Assembly: GCF_016801865.2 (NCBI RefSeq)
Contig: NC_068939.1
Location: 125,520,176-125,584,175, forward strand
Direction of reading: 5' to 3'
DNA length: 64,000 nucleotides
Source of the DNA: Culex pipiens pallens
Lineage: Eukaryota > Arthropoda > Insecta > Diptera > Culicidae
Part shown: positions 23,901-38,900 of the stretch, one piece after another
Layout of the letters: every line of letters starts with the position of its first letter
Numbering within the stretch: position 1 is the stretch's first letter
Notes under the pieces: model-generated
What the model was told of the DNA's origin: nothing
Databases searched by the model: none
The model's input: the letters and a program-made list of their open reading frames with translations, nothing else
Translations under genes and position numbers: made by a program

Positions 23901-26900
23901 TAGAAGGGGGGGGGGGGGTAATCGGAGCACATGGGGCAAATTGGGATAGCATTTATAACCATGTTGGAGCACAATATTTTGAATTTTCTGATTGGTTTCG
24001 GTTAGAACCAGGTCGGTGATACTGACGTAGCTTGCTGAAGCCGCCACCAAATGTACGGTGGCGCTGTTTCGGGAGAGTAACATTTCAGAGGGTCAAAAAA
24101 ACAAAATATAATAAATCTTTTTTTTTGGTAAAAAAAATGCTGTAATTGCAAAGATCGATTCGTTTAATTCAAAATAAACAGAGTTAGGTCACCAAAAACA
24201 TATGGTTTCTTTTATAAAAGAAATAGAAGCTAGATAGCATGATTAATCATTTGATTTTATTAGTAATCCTTTGCACGGTAACTTTGATTAAGCCCGCACT
24301 TTTCTCTCGCAATTTTGACAACAAGAATTCGAAAAACCAGGCAACCAGCAGTTGTTTATTTACATTTCCACCAAACTGGACATTCGTACTTTGAAATTGC
24401 GATTGACAGGTGAACAACATCGGCTCACTTTGATCTTTTTTGAGAAAATTCAAATTTTACAAATTTTGATAACATTTTTGTGAGCAACGGTATCTGTTGC
24501 ACTTGTCAACTCATGCAAGAAATTCTAGCATTTATTTTTTTAAAAAAGGGTCAGGTCTCGGGTACAGCTTCCCAGCAGGTGTCTTTTTGATATCCTCTGG
24601 TTTGAAATGTCTTCCACAAATTTTAACTCGGCCAATAAAGTTAGGAGATAACGTTTGACCAGTACAGATCTTTATAATGTTTAGCCAATCCTTGAGCTTA
24701 GCCATGTTGTTGTGAAACCTTACCAATCATCATTTTTTTTGTAATTTCTTCCCAATTATATTGAACTAAATCTTATTACCTGTGAGAAGATTCCTCAACA
24801 TGGGAAACGAAGCCCGCACATATTTCATCGTTACATCAATGTCGAAGCTTGATAATATTCAAATTGAATAGCAAAATACCGCACAAGCTAGCAAGCAGAC
24901 ATTCAAGCCTCTTAGTAAGCTCCCTGTTGTCGAATATGACTTGCTATCATTTTCAGAGGAATAATATGGAATAGTTCATTAAATTGAAATATCAGGGAAA
25001 ATCAATGTCTTTTTTTACTTATTTTTAACGTCTCACAAATCATTATAAAATAATACTAAAAAAATCACAAGTTGGAAAACACTTTTTATTATAATTATCT
25101 TTAACTGGGGTGAATCGAGATTAAATTCTGAATATGGGCAGAAGCTCATAAAAGTTCAAATTAAGAAACCGATGTACTAATTTTTTTGCTCTGTGTGATT
25201 TTGCGCCCTTTTCGTCATGTTATGTTCCCCGTAATTTTGACACTAAACACCAAAACTTTGGTACTTTTTAGGCTTCGGTGACATTGTTCGCAGCTAACAG
25301 CCGTAGCATCCCCGTGGTTAGAACAGACTTAGACCTACTCAATTCCAAAATTTAAAGCTATAAGTGCTCTAAACACTGCTGTGCCTATTTAGACTGAAGT
25401 CCCGATCCGCCCTAGATTACGGCATTTTTTGTTTAATATTTTTTTTTTTGGGCTCATATATAAGGTTGTCATACCGTAAACTGGGGTCAATCGGTCATCA
25501 AAATTTTTCAGTTTTGCCTTCCTCACCTTACTGAGGAAAGGCTATAAAATCACTCAGAAAATGAACTTTTCAATTAGACCTCCTAGACTTACATTCATTT
25601 GTACATATCGACTCATAATCACCAGCTGAGCAAATGTCTGTGTGTTTAGCTGTATGTAGACATGTGTACCAAATCAATGTCACTGGAATATCTCGTCACA
25701 GGCTCAACCGATTTTGGCCGGAATGGTTTTAATCGATCTGTCTTAACGTCCCCTAAGTTGCTATTTAATTTTATGCAGTTTTATCATGTATTTTAAAAAA
25801 GTTTTGTTAAAAGAACTGTTTCATATTAAATTAAAATTATGATAAAAAGGGTGGTTTTTCATGAAACCCTCACATGTTATACATTTTTAGAAAGCATATG
25901 AGAAGACCTTTCAGGTGGAGTAAGAATTTTTAAGATCTGACTTACCTATCTTAACACTGGAACGCCTAATGCATGTCCAACTTACACGGACTCCCAAGCC
26001 TCCCAAAAAAGGTGGAACGGCAACTTCAACTCGCTGGTTCTAGGGCATAACTCAACCAATCGGGACGATTCTTGTTTCCAGTGATTTGTAAGAATGTCTA
26101 GATGATCCTAAATTTTTGCAGAACTTGATTTGAACAAATCTGTAATTTCTGCGACCAAAAACATCGTTCCACCTTTTTTAAAACGACTGCCCCCGCGGAT
26201 TTTTTGGCGAATTATTTTTTACACGCGAAAAAAAAGTTGGTACGATGTTTTTGATCGCTAAAATTACAGGTTTGATCAAATTAAGTTCTGCAAAGTTCTA
26301 GAATTATCTAGACATCCTAACAAATCACTGGAAAGAAGAATCATCTTGATTTGTTGAGTTATGCCCGAGAACCATTGAGTTGAAGTTACCGTTCCAACTT
26401 TTTTGGAGCCTTGGGCGTTGGAATGTTAAATTACAAGCAGTTTAAAAAATGGTCTGAATTCACATAACCTCAACTGGTCGGATCTGATCGCCCCGAAAAA
26501 GCCGTGTAGAGGGATGCCCTTTTTCTCAAAGGCCGTGTCTGTATAATCTTGACAAAATGTCTGTAGGTAGTCTGTTTTTTACTCATCACTTATTTTTATT
26601 AGGACCTCTTAGTAGAGAGCCTGGAGCTTATTAGAGAACGGACATCTCAAACCAAAAGTACCAATCGAAGCACGAGAACTGTCAAACGGAGGTACCAATC
26701 GAGCATAAGACAAAGGATTTTGCTCGATTGGTACCTCCGTTTGACAGTTCTCGTGCTTCGATTGGTACTTTTGGTTTGAGATGTCCGTTCTCTAATAAGC
26801 TCCAGGCTCTCTACCTCTTAGGTGCTGTGAACGTTAGAGGAGATCCATAAACATGTCGACACTTTAGGGGGGTTAGAATCACTATAAATGAGAGGAAGGC

Positions 26901-29900
26901 ACCAACCACCTAAAGGTGGATTAAGTAACGTTTTTTTATGATTTGAAGATATAAAAATGCATTTTTCGGAAACCCAATCTCACTTTCAGACTCAATGACG
27001 GTTCATAAAGATTTTTCTTTCTTTTTTATAAGATTTGAAGATGATGGTTTCAAGATTTGATTTTTATTTGATTAAATCTTTACGACCTATATTATTCTCA
27101 TAATAATTCTGGCACGCAGAAAAATATTTTGTAGAATCAGCCTGTACGAGATTTCATTCAACAAATTTTTTGTTGAGCATAATCAACGCCGATTTTGCGT
27201 TGAAACAAACCTTGATTTTCTCAATTCTACAAAAATCTTGTGTTGTTTTGAAAAAGTTGCTTTGACGTTTAGCGTTGATTCAACAAAAATCTTGATTTTC
27301 AAATCAACAAAACGTTTTGTTGATTCAAATATGCCTTATTTTTCTGCGTAGGGGAATGGAATTCGGGCATTGAAATTCTGAGGAATAGGATCAACCGAAT
27401 TTTCCATTTGATATTTTTAATTTTTGAAGTAAGATATGGCGTATTAATTTCAAAAATTTCATCTGCATCTATCTATTTTTATCGGTTGTTTCACTGTATG
27501 TTTGATTATGTATTTGTTTCCAAACCTTTGGCTTACATTTTATTAAAAAAAATAACTGACATGCGAAATATATCTAATCTCATCTCAATCTACTAAAACT
27601 AGTCACAAAACACCTTTTCTTGTTGACTTGCAAACAAAATGCACTGAAAAAAGTGCAAATCTCCCAAGCTTTTTCATCTCCTTCTGTTCCAACAGCGCCC
27701 GCTGAAAGATCTTAGTCATTTCATCATCGCTGTCAAACAGCCATAAATCACGCGGCGCAAACTTCTGCTCTGCTCGATAGAGCCAAAGTGCAGCTGCACA
27801 AAATGCACTTTTTTCGCAGCGCTCTTTGACCGGCGGCAGGTCATACAAAGACAAGGTAGTTTTGAAAAGGTCGTATTTTATTTCATGATGATTATCAAAT
27901 TAATTAAAAAGTTTATTCAAAATTGCAAAGTTTGATGGAAATACAACCTTTTCAAAACCTACTCCAGCGTCTTGACCACACAAAACGCTGGCAAGGTCTG
28001 CAGAGAACTATTTGTTTGTGGTTCAGAAAATGCGTGTCCATGTTTTGTTTTGTCGTTGCCGCCGGGCCAGGTCCTATTGATGCAAAGTTCCCATACAAAT
28101 CAATCTGTTGCTCTATTAGTTTCACATTCAGCAGCGTGCCAAGAAAAGACTGGCCGAACGAATCTGGAACAAAGTATCGCGCGAACAAAAGCGTTTGATC
28201 AACGGCTATGGTTTTTTTTTCGGAAGATTGGATTCGGAGTTTTTTTTTGTGCGTGTTTCGCATTGGGTGGTGTGTTGGGCGATTTGTTACTAAATCAGTC
28301 AGAGCTTTTTATTATAAACGGGGTGGCAAAGTGACAATACTGGCTGGAATGACGTAAGCAAATACACTTAGATTTCTTGATCGAATTCGATACTTGAAAA
28401 ATTTGTAAAGTTTAGATCGGTAATCCGTCTCTCAAAATATAGAGTTTTTTTTAAAGGTCCTATAAACGTATGAAAGACAATAGCTTACAGGTTGTTTTCA
28501 AAAAAAAATCTAGAAATGAACAAAAATTTAAGTAGTTTCACGACGGAATTGCAAAAATGTACTTTATTTACTTAACCAAATATTAGAAATGTCATCACAA
28601 AAATAAAAATGTTGTTTTCTGCATTTTTTTATTAGTTTTAATGTAATAAAAATACAGTTAACATTCGATTATCCGTGCAACGGCTATGAGTTCAGAGTTA
28701 AAGGCACTTGAGGTGAAAATTATTTACAACTCATTGGCACTGTTCTATTCAACAATTAAGAAAAACACCTTAATTACTCCTTCAAGAGTATTCTCTGAAA
28801 CACCGCAAAATCGTCTAATTAGAACGGTTGCAAAATTAACCAAACAATCGCAGGCCCATTACACCTCTCTCTCTCTCCGTTGATCACTCACAACTCATTC
28901 AGCTCCAAAAGCCAAAGTGTTCTGAACGGTCTTATCGCTGAGCACCGGCAGTTTACAAGTTTACGTTATTCCCTCTCTGCAAATTAATTCAAAAAAATAA
29001 ACATAAAGCAAAAAACCTCAACACTGAGAGCAACAGCTGCGCTCACGCCAACTCATTAAGAGGAGTTCAACTCTTCAGCGCCGACGAGAGCGAAAAGTAG
29101 TTTCTCACCCCTCCCCCCAGCACCTCCCCCTCTTAAGGTGAAGAACTTCGACCAGGGTGGTGGCAACGGTGATAATTTATTGCTGGGAACACACACACAC
29201 ACTCACGCACCCACTCCAGCTGAGAGAGTTGAAAGATGTTGGAAACCACCCGCAACGAGTTAGAGTTGGTGGTGCCCCAGAAGTGACAAGTTCTTTGAGT
29301 TGAAACTTGGCTTGACGCTTGTAGGACTCTGACAGTAACGAATTCTGTGTGTGCGCGAGCGAGCTAGTTCGTGTAGTAAATTAACATTTGTATTAACAAT
29401 GAACTTTAGGGGGTTTCCATTTAGATTAATGCTGTTTCAGCACGATTATTTGAGGACACTGTGAAAAAAATACTAAGATTCTGACTCTTACGCTGACTCT
29501 GACTCTGAATCTAACTCTGACTCTGACTCCAACTCTGGACTCTGACACTGACACTGACTCTAGACTCTGACTCTGGACTCTGACTCTGGACTCTGACTCT
29601 GGACTCTGACTCTGGACTCTGACTCTGGACTCTGACTCTGGACTCTGACTCTGGACTCTGACTCTGGACTCTGACTCTGGACTCTGACTCTGGGACTCTG
29701 ACTCTGGACTCTGACTCTGGACTCTGACTCTGGACTCTGACTCTGGACTCTGACTCTGGACTCTGACTCTGGACTCTGACTCTGGACTCTGACTCTGGAC
29801 TCTGACTCTGGACTCTGACTCTGGACTCTGACTCTGGACTCTGACTCTGGACTCTGACTCTGGACTCTGACTCTGGACTCTGACTCTGGACTCTGACTCT

Positions 29901-32900
29901 GAACTCTGACTCTGGACTCTGACTCTGGACTCTGACTCTGGACTCTGACTCTGGACTCTGACTCTGGACTCTGACTCTGGACTCTGACTCTGGACTCTGA
30001 CTCTGGACTCTGACTCTGGACTCTGACTCTGGACTCTGACTCTGGACTCTGACTCTGGACTCTGACTCTGGACTCTGACTCTGGACTCTGACTCTGGACT
30101 CTGACTCTGGACTCTGACTCTGGACTCTGACTCTGGACTCTGACTCTGGACTCTGACTCTGGACTCTGACTCTGGACTCTGACTCTGGACTCTGACTTTG
30201 GACTCTGACTCAGGACTCTGACTCTGGACTCTGACTCTGGACTCTGACTCTGGACTCTGACTCTGGATTCTGACTCCGGACTCTGACTCTGGACTCTGAC
30301 TCTGGACTCTGACTCTGGACTCTGACTCTGGACTCTGACTCTGGACTCTGACTCTGGACTCTGACTCTGGACTCTGACTCTGGACTCTGACTCTGGACTC
30401 TGACTCTGGACTCTGATTCTGGACTCTGATGCTGGACCTTGACTCTGGACTCTGATGCTGGACTCTGACTCTGGACTCTGACTCTGGACTCTGACTCTGG
30501 ACTCTGACTCTGGACTCTGACTCTGGACTCTGACTCTGGACTCTGACTCTGGACTCTGACTCTGGACTCTGACTCTGGACTCTGACTCTGGACTCTGACT
30601 TTGGACTCTGACTCAGGACTCTGACTCTGGACTCTGACTCTGGACTCTGACTCTGGACTCTGACTCCGGACTCTGACTCCGGACTCTGACTCTGGACTCT
30701 GACTCTGGACTCTGACTCTGGACTCTGACTCTGGACTCTGACTCTGGACTCTGACTCTGGACTCTGACTCTGGACTCTGACTCTGGACTCTGACTCTGGA
30801 CTCTGACTCTGGACTCTGACTCTGGACTCTGACTCTGGACTCTGACTCTGGGACTCTGACTCTGGACTCTGACTCTGGACTCTGACTCTGGACTCTGACT
30901 CTGGACTCTGACTCTGGACTCTGACTCTGGACTCTGACTCTGGACTCTGACTCTGGACTCTGACTCTGGACTCTGACTCTGGACTCTGACTCTGGACTCT
31001 GACTCTGGACTCTGACTCTGGACTCTGACTCTGGACTCTGACTCTGGACTCTGACTCTGGACTCTGACTCTGGACTCTGACTCTGAACTCTGACTCTGGA
31101 CTCTGACTCTGGACTCTGACTCTGGACTCTGACTCTGGACTCTGACTCTGGACTCTGACTCTGGACTCTGACTCTGGACTCTGACTCTGGACTCTGACTC
31201 TGGACTCTGACTCTGGACTCTGACTCTGGACTCTGACTCTGGACTCTGACTCTGGACTCTGACTCTGGACTCTGACTCTGGACTCTGACTCTGGACTCTG
31301 ACTCTGGACTCTGACTCTGGACTCTGACTCTGGACTCTGACTCTGGACTCTGACTCTGGACTCTGACTCTGGACTCTGACTCTGGACTCTGACTCTGGAC
31401 TCTGACTCTGGACTCTGACTTTGGACTCTGACTCAGGACTCTGACTCTGGACTCTGACTCTGGACTCTGACTCTGGACTCTGACTCTGGATTCTGACTCC
31501 GGACTCTGACTCTGGACTCTGACTCTGGACTCTGACTCTGGACTCTGACTCTGGACTCTGACTCTGGACTCTGACTCTGGACTCTGACTCTGGACTCTGA
31601 CTCTGGACTCTGACTCTGGACTCTGACTCTGGACTCTGACTCTGAACTCTGACTCTGGACTCTGATGCTGGACTCTGACTCTGAACTCTGATTCCGACTT
31701 TTTGGACACATTTTATTGCAAATAAAATAAAATGTATCCAAAAAATTGGAGTCAGAATCAGAGTCGTGAGACATTCTTTAGAAAAAATAATAAAATTTAA
31801 AAGACAGATCAATTCTGCAACAGTCCAAACTCTTCCAAACCGCACTGTACCAAACAACGATGACTAATGCCACGAGCAAAGTTCGAAAAGAGAGATCATT
31901 TGACTTTGGCAGCTCCAACCAAGCTCCAACTCCAACTCGATCCAAAAGAGCAAGCGACCCCAATACCGACCGTCAGACGCTCAGCCAATCATCAAAGTCA
32001 AAGTGAGAGTGAACTCCGCGGTGCCAATCATAACGACTCAAAGCGCGCTCCTCTCGAGCAGGAGGAAGTTGGAACTTGACGCGAAAGTGGCCAACAAATG
32101 AGCCATCCATCAGAGATTTTCGGGGGCTTGTTGGCTTTTGGGGAAGGAGTTTTGAAGAGAAAAGGCACTAGCCGAATCGTTGGGGAGGTCTAACATTACA
32201 TTTTGAATTTGGAAACTCTTCAAACAAGAATTGTGGAGTCTAGAAAAAACCTGAAAACAAAGAAATTCAAAATTGTATCAACCTTACCAAACAACAGCCT
32301 TGGCAAACCCCTCGCAAAAAGTGACGACACAATAAGTCGCCATTGGCGCATAGTGGTTCCCAAGGGACGGCCGCGGCAAAGTCAGACCGGAGAAGACAAC
32401 TTCCGCCAGGCTTAGAATAGGTTAACCGAATCACGAACCGAGTCGCTAATAAATGTCAGCCAGTCAGTCGGTGTGATGACGTGCCGACCAACTCTCGCAG
32501 TGACAACCCCCTTGGAGAGGCCTCTCCGGACTTGGAGCTTTTGCGAGCGAATAAAATATGTAAGAACATGATGTTTGCAGATGGGGGGCTAAAAAATATG
32601 GCACTTAGATTAAAAAAAAAAACCATTGCGTGACCACGAAGGGGAAAATTAAATGCCATTTCTGGCCCATTTTCAATTAGAGTTAGTGCCACGTTTTCCG
32701 GGGTGCGTGGCGTTGTGATGAAGTGAAGAACAAATAAACTTGTTTGAGGCTGGAGAGCACAGCAAGAAATATATATTTTTACAGTTGATCCAAACTTTTA
32801 CAAATAATGACACATTTAACCATGTGTTGTCCATTCAAAATTGTTTTACTAAAATCTTCTGTTGTATGCTATGTTGTGACAACGATCATTTGATACTTTT

Positions 32901-35900
32901 TGAATTATGATGGTAATTTTTTTAACTATCTATGATCGAGTCAAGCTTTTTTAAGCAATCGGTTCGTATACTATCGCTAAACGAACGCTCCAAGTTTAAA
33001 AAAAATGGTTACACCAGTTTTCGCCATTTCAACCTGCGGAGCGTCGAAAACCCCATTTCTATTTAAAAAAAATCATATCTCAGAATCCTGTTGATTGGTA
33101 AAAATAAATTTTGGATGTGTTATTTTCAGCTTTGAGCTTTTTGGTCACAATAAATTAGAAGTTTTCATTTTATCTGTAAGTGGACTATGTTTTGAAAATT
33201 GATGAGTATTATCCATTGAAAGCCAAACAAATCACATTTTTATTGAAACGATGGATACGATTTTTTGAAAAATTTAGTTTTTTCGAAAATTGGAAATATC
33301 GAAAAAAAAATCGAAAATATGTTGATTTATTAATTCCCATGCCAAATTTCAGCCAAATCGGACCACTTTTGATTTGGGTTCTGTTTGTTTGATGTGGAAT
33401 GACAGAATATGAAAATTCAAAAACAAATTGTTTAAGTTTGATCGATGTTGATATTTTTCAAAGTAAATGTCGCATCCTCTTCCCTTCAATTATGAGCTGA
33501 ACAAACAGGGGGCAATGGTTTTGCCTTCCTCACTGAGGTAAGGCTATAATCCTGCTCTAAAAATGAACTTTGTATAAAAACTAACTTAATCCACCTATGT
33601 GGTTGGAGCCTTCCTCACTCATTACCAACAATGGCTGATTTGATGGGGTTGTACACAAATTTCATCTATTTTTTATATCCGGAATAAAAAAGTACATAAA
33701 TATCACTTAAGTGACCATATCTTGAGACAGGGTTGCCATATTTTCAATGTTTTGGACTCGTTGGAAAGGTCTTTTGATAACCTAACCAACGATGGGTCGG
33801 ATGGTGGATCCGGACATAGTTTACATACATTTAAGTGAGATCCGGCTTCAAAAAAGTACATCAATATCACTTAAGTGACCATATCTCGAGACAGGGTTGC
33901 CAGATCTTCAATGTTTTAGACTCATTGGAAAGGTCTTTTGATAACCTAACCAACGATGGGTCGGATGGTGGATCCGGACATAGTTTACATACATTTAAGT
34001 GAGATCCGGCTTCAAAAAAGTACATAAATATCACTTAAGTGACCATATCTCGAGACAGGGTTGCCATATTTTCAATATTTGGACTCGTTGGAAAGGTCTT
34101 TTGATAACCTAACCAACGATGGGTCGGATGGTGGATCCGGACATAGTTTACATACAGTTAAGTGAGATCCGGCTTCAAAAAAGTACATAAATGTCACTTA
34201 AGTGGCCATATCTTGAGACAGGGTTGCCAGATCTTCAATGTTTTGGACTCGTTGGAAAGGTCTTTTGATAACCTATCCAACGATGGGTCGGATGGTGGAT
34301 CCGGACATAGTTTACATACATGTAAGTGAGATCCGGATATATGTGAAAATACATTTTTATACATAAGTTTTGAACTACTTATCGAAACTTCAATCTGTAT
34401 AAAACTCGATCTATGGGACCCTAAACCAAGTCGAATGCAACAAGTTCCGGTCAAATCGGTTCAGCCAGTGCCGAGAAACATGAGCTAGTTTGTTGGTCAC
34501 ATACATACATACACACACACATACACACATACATTTGTTCAGTTTTCGATTCTGAGTCGATATGTATACATGAAGGTGGGTCTACGACGTTTTTATACAA
34601 AGTTCATTTTTAGAGCAGGATTATAGCCTTACCTCAGTGAGGAAGGCAAAACGTCGGTCGTAGACCCACCTTCATGTAATGTATGTGTGTATGTGTGTGT
34701 GTATGTGTGTGTGTATGTGTGTGTGTATGTATGTATGTGTCCAACAAACTAGCTCATGTTTCTCGGCACTGGCTGAACCGATTTGACCCGAACTTGTTGC
34801 ATTCGACTTGGTTTAGGGTCCCATAGATCGAGTTTTATACAGATTGAAGTTTTGATAAGTAGTTAAAAAGTTATGCATAAAAATGTGTTTTCACATATAT
34901 TTGGATCTCACTTAAATGTATGTAAACTATGTCCGGATCAACCATCCGACCTATTGTTGGTTAACTTATCAAAATACCTTTCCAACGAGCGCAAAACATT
35001 GAAGATCTGGCAACCCTGTCTCGAGATATGGCCACTTAAGTGATATTGATGTACTTTTTTGAAGCCGGATCTCACTTAAATGTATGTAAACTATGTACGG
35101 ATCCACCATCCGACCCATTGTTGGTTAGGTTATTGAAATATCTTTCCAACGAGTCTAAAACATTGAAGATCTGGCAACCCTGTCTCGAAATATGGCCACT
35201 TAATTGATATCGATGTACTTTTTGGAAGCCGGATCTAAAAAATAGATGAAACTTGTGTACAGCCATTGTTGTGAGGAAGGCTCTAACCACATAGGTGGAT
35301 TAAGTTAGTTTTTTTTTAAATTTTAAACTAAAATCAAACAAATTTATAAAGAATTTTTCGGCATAGTCATTTTGCCTTCCTCACTGAGGTAAGGCTATAA
35401 TCCTGCTCTAAAAATGAACTTAGTATAAAAACGTCGTAGACCCACCTTCATGTATACATATCGACTCAGAATCGAAAACTGAACAAATGTCTGTGTGTAT
35501 GTGTGTGTGTATGTGTGTGTGTATGTGTGTGTGTATGTGTGTGTGTATGTATGTATGTGACCAACAAACTAGCTCATGTTTCTCGGCACTGGCTGAACCG
35601 ATTTGACCCGAACCTGTTGCATTCGACTTGATTAAGGGTCCCATAGATCAAGTTTTATAAAGATTGAAGTTTCGATAAGTAGTTCAAAAGTTATGTATAA
35701 AAATGTGTTTTCACATATATCTGGATCTCACTTAAATGTATGTAAACTATGTCCGGATCCACCATCCGACCCATCGTTTAATAGGTTATCAAAAAATCTT
35801 TCCAACGAGTCCAAAACATTGAAGATCTGGCAACCCTGTCTCGAGATATGTCCACTTAAGTGATATTTATGTACTTTTTGTAGCCGGGTCTCATTTAAAT

Positions 35901-38900
35901 GTATGTAAACTATGTTCGGATCCACCATCCGACCCATCGTTGGTTAGGTTATCAAAAGACCTTTCCAACGAGTCTAAAACATTAAAGATCTGGCAACCCT
36001 GTTTCGAGATATGTCCACTTAAGTGATATTTATGCACTTTTTGGAAGCCGGATCTCACTTAAATGTATGTAAACTATGTCCGGATCCACCATCCGACCCA
36101 TCGTTGATTAGGTTATCAAAAAATCTTTCCAACGAGTCCAAAACATTGAAGATCTGGCAACCCTGTCTCGAGATATGTCCACTTAAGTGATATTTATGTA
36201 CTTTTTTGAAGCCGGATCTCACTTAAATGTATGTAAACTATGTCCGGATCCACCATCCGATCCATCGTTTGATAGGTTATCAAAAAATCTTTCCAACGAG
36301 TCCAAAACATTGAAGATCTGGCAACCCTGTCTCGAGATATGTTCACTTAAGTGATATTTATGTACTTTTTGTAGCCGGGTCTCATTTAAATGTATGTAAA
36401 CTATGTTCGGATCCACCATCCGACCCATCGTTGGTTAGGTTATCAAAAGACCTTTCCAACGAGTCTAAAACATTGAAGATCTGGCAACCCTGTTTCGAGA
36501 TATGTCCACTTAAGTGATATTTATGCACTTTTTGGAAGCCGGATCTCACTTAAATGTATGTAAACTATGTCCGGATCCACCATCCGACCCATCGTTGGTT
36601 AGGTTATCAAAAAATCTTTCCAACGAATCCAAAACATTGAAGATCTGGCAACCCTGTCTCGAGATATGTCCACTTAAGTGATATTTATGTACTTTTTTGA
36701 AGCCGGATCTCACTTAAATGTATGTAAACTATGTCCGGATCCACCATCCGACCCATCGTTGGAAATGTTATCAAAAGACCTTTCTAACGAGTCCAAAACA
36801 TTGAAGATCTGGCAACCCTGTCTCGAGATATGGTCACTTAAGTGATGTTTATGTACTTTTTTGTAGCCGGGTCCCATTTAAATGTATGTAAACTATGTTC
36901 GGATCCACCATCCGACCCATCGTTGGTTAGGTTATCAAAAAACCTTTCCAACCAGTCTAAAACATTGAAGATCTGGCAACCCTGTCTCGAGATATGTCCA
37001 CTTAAGTGATATTTATGCACTTTTTGGAAGCCGGATCTCACTTAAATGTATGTAAACTATGTCCGGATCCACCATCCGACCCATCGTTGGATAGGTTATC
37101 AAAAGACCTTTCCAACGAGTCCAAAACATTGAAGATCTGGCAACCCTGTCTCGAGATATGTCCACTTAAGTGATATTTATGCACTTTTTGGAAGCCGGAT
37201 CTCACTTAAATGTATGTAAACTATGTCCGGATCCACCATCCGACCCATCGTTGGATAGGTTATCAAAAAACCTTTCCAACGAGTCCAAAACATTGAAGAT
37301 CTGGCAACCCTGTCTCGAGATATGGCCATTTAAGTGATATTTATGTACTTTTTGGAAGCCGGATCTCACTTAAATGTATGTAAACTATGTCCGGATCCAC
37401 CATCCGACCCATCGTTGGATAGGTTATCAAAAAACCTTTCCAACGAGTCCAAAACATTGAAGATCTGGCAACCCTGTCTCGAGATATGTCCACTTAAGTG
37501 ATATTTATGTACTTTTTTGTAGCCGGATCTCACTTAAATGTATGTAAACTATGTCCGGATCCATCATCCGACCCATCGTTGGATAGGTTATCAAAAGACC
37601 TTTCCAACAAGTCCAAAACATTGAAGATCTGGCAACCCTGTCTCGAGATATGGCCATTTAAGTGATATTTATGTACTTTCTTAATCCGAATCTAAAAAAT
37701 AGATGAAATTTGTGTACAACCCCATCAAATCAGCCATTGTTGGTAATGAGTGAGGAAGGCTCCAACCACATAGGTGGATTAAGTTAGTTTTTATTTTGCT
37801 AGAATATATTATGTACTGCATTTTTGAATTTAGACAATTTCAGATCAAATTCATAAGTTTCAGTTGTTTTATGTTAGATTTAGATAAAAATAAATTGACA
37901 AGTCTGATTTTACGCACCATGAAAAAAGAGCTTTTTCCCGACATTTCACGGGGTGTTTTGAAATAGTTCGTCGGGGGTCTAGAACAACATTTTTTTGTTG
38001 AAGGTTTTTTTTTTGATTTATAGGACATTCGGAAAAGTTTTTGCAAATCAATGGTTCCATATACAGTATGTAAAAAAGTATTTACACCCCTTGGGCACTA
38101 TGCACATTTTGTGATGAAAGATGTAAACAATTTAAAATTTTACAGAAACCTAGTACTACGTTTTGTTCAGAAACTCATGCCAAATATTTTGTTACAAAAA
38201 GCTCATGAAAAGATGATTTATATAAAAAGTTGTAAAACAAATACTATTACAAAAATAAAAAATGGTGCAAAAAAAGTTTGTACACCTTTCAAAAAATTAA
38301 CATAAATGAAGTCAATTGTTGACAAATCACCATAAATCCAGTCTTCCAACTCCAAATAGCCATCCTTGACTGATGAAAAAAATAATTGTGATTGAATATA
38401 AAGTTTACTAACTACTTAGTATAAAAGTTTATATAACTCTGGAAATTCTATTTAAAACTTATTTAAACTTAATTTTGCAAACTTTTAATTTAACTAAATG
38501 ACATAATATTACCATAGAATTGCTAAATAAACATTTTGGAGTGGGTATAACACCTTTTTGGGTGTCTTTGTAACGATAGAATAGATTTTTCGTTGGAATT
38601 TCGTACCAACCCGGAATTACGTCGTCGGAAAATACAAATGGCATCGGAAAGGGCATAAAATTTCCTATCTTTTGATACCCAGGCATCTAGGTTTTCTATA
38701 AAACCCACGTTTTTAAACCACCTTGGGTCAGGGGTATTAAAAACATTCAAAAAGCAAAAACTGAAAATTTGGTTTATTGGACCTTTACAAAAAAACTCCA
38801 GATTTGCACTTGATAGTTTGACACATGTGTGTTAAAATAGAAATTAAAATAAATTAAATGTTTGAAGAATCAGTTTTGGGCTTTTGTTTTTGACATAAAT

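Noticed and set aside
27603..28334. Cluster of overlapping ORFs as a gene
   Set aside because: Several frames are open on both strands with no family resemblance or splice-consistent joins. I could not support coding.
30210..31857. Long minus-strand ORFs (499 and 414 aa) of repeated RVRVQSQSPESES
   Set aside because: They are translations of a 13-bp minisatellite that contains no stop in any phase. They are not genes.
35369..37792. CRISPR-like array because of regular spacing
   Set aside because: The units are tandem 164-bp repeats with no unique spacers, in a eukaryotic mobile element.
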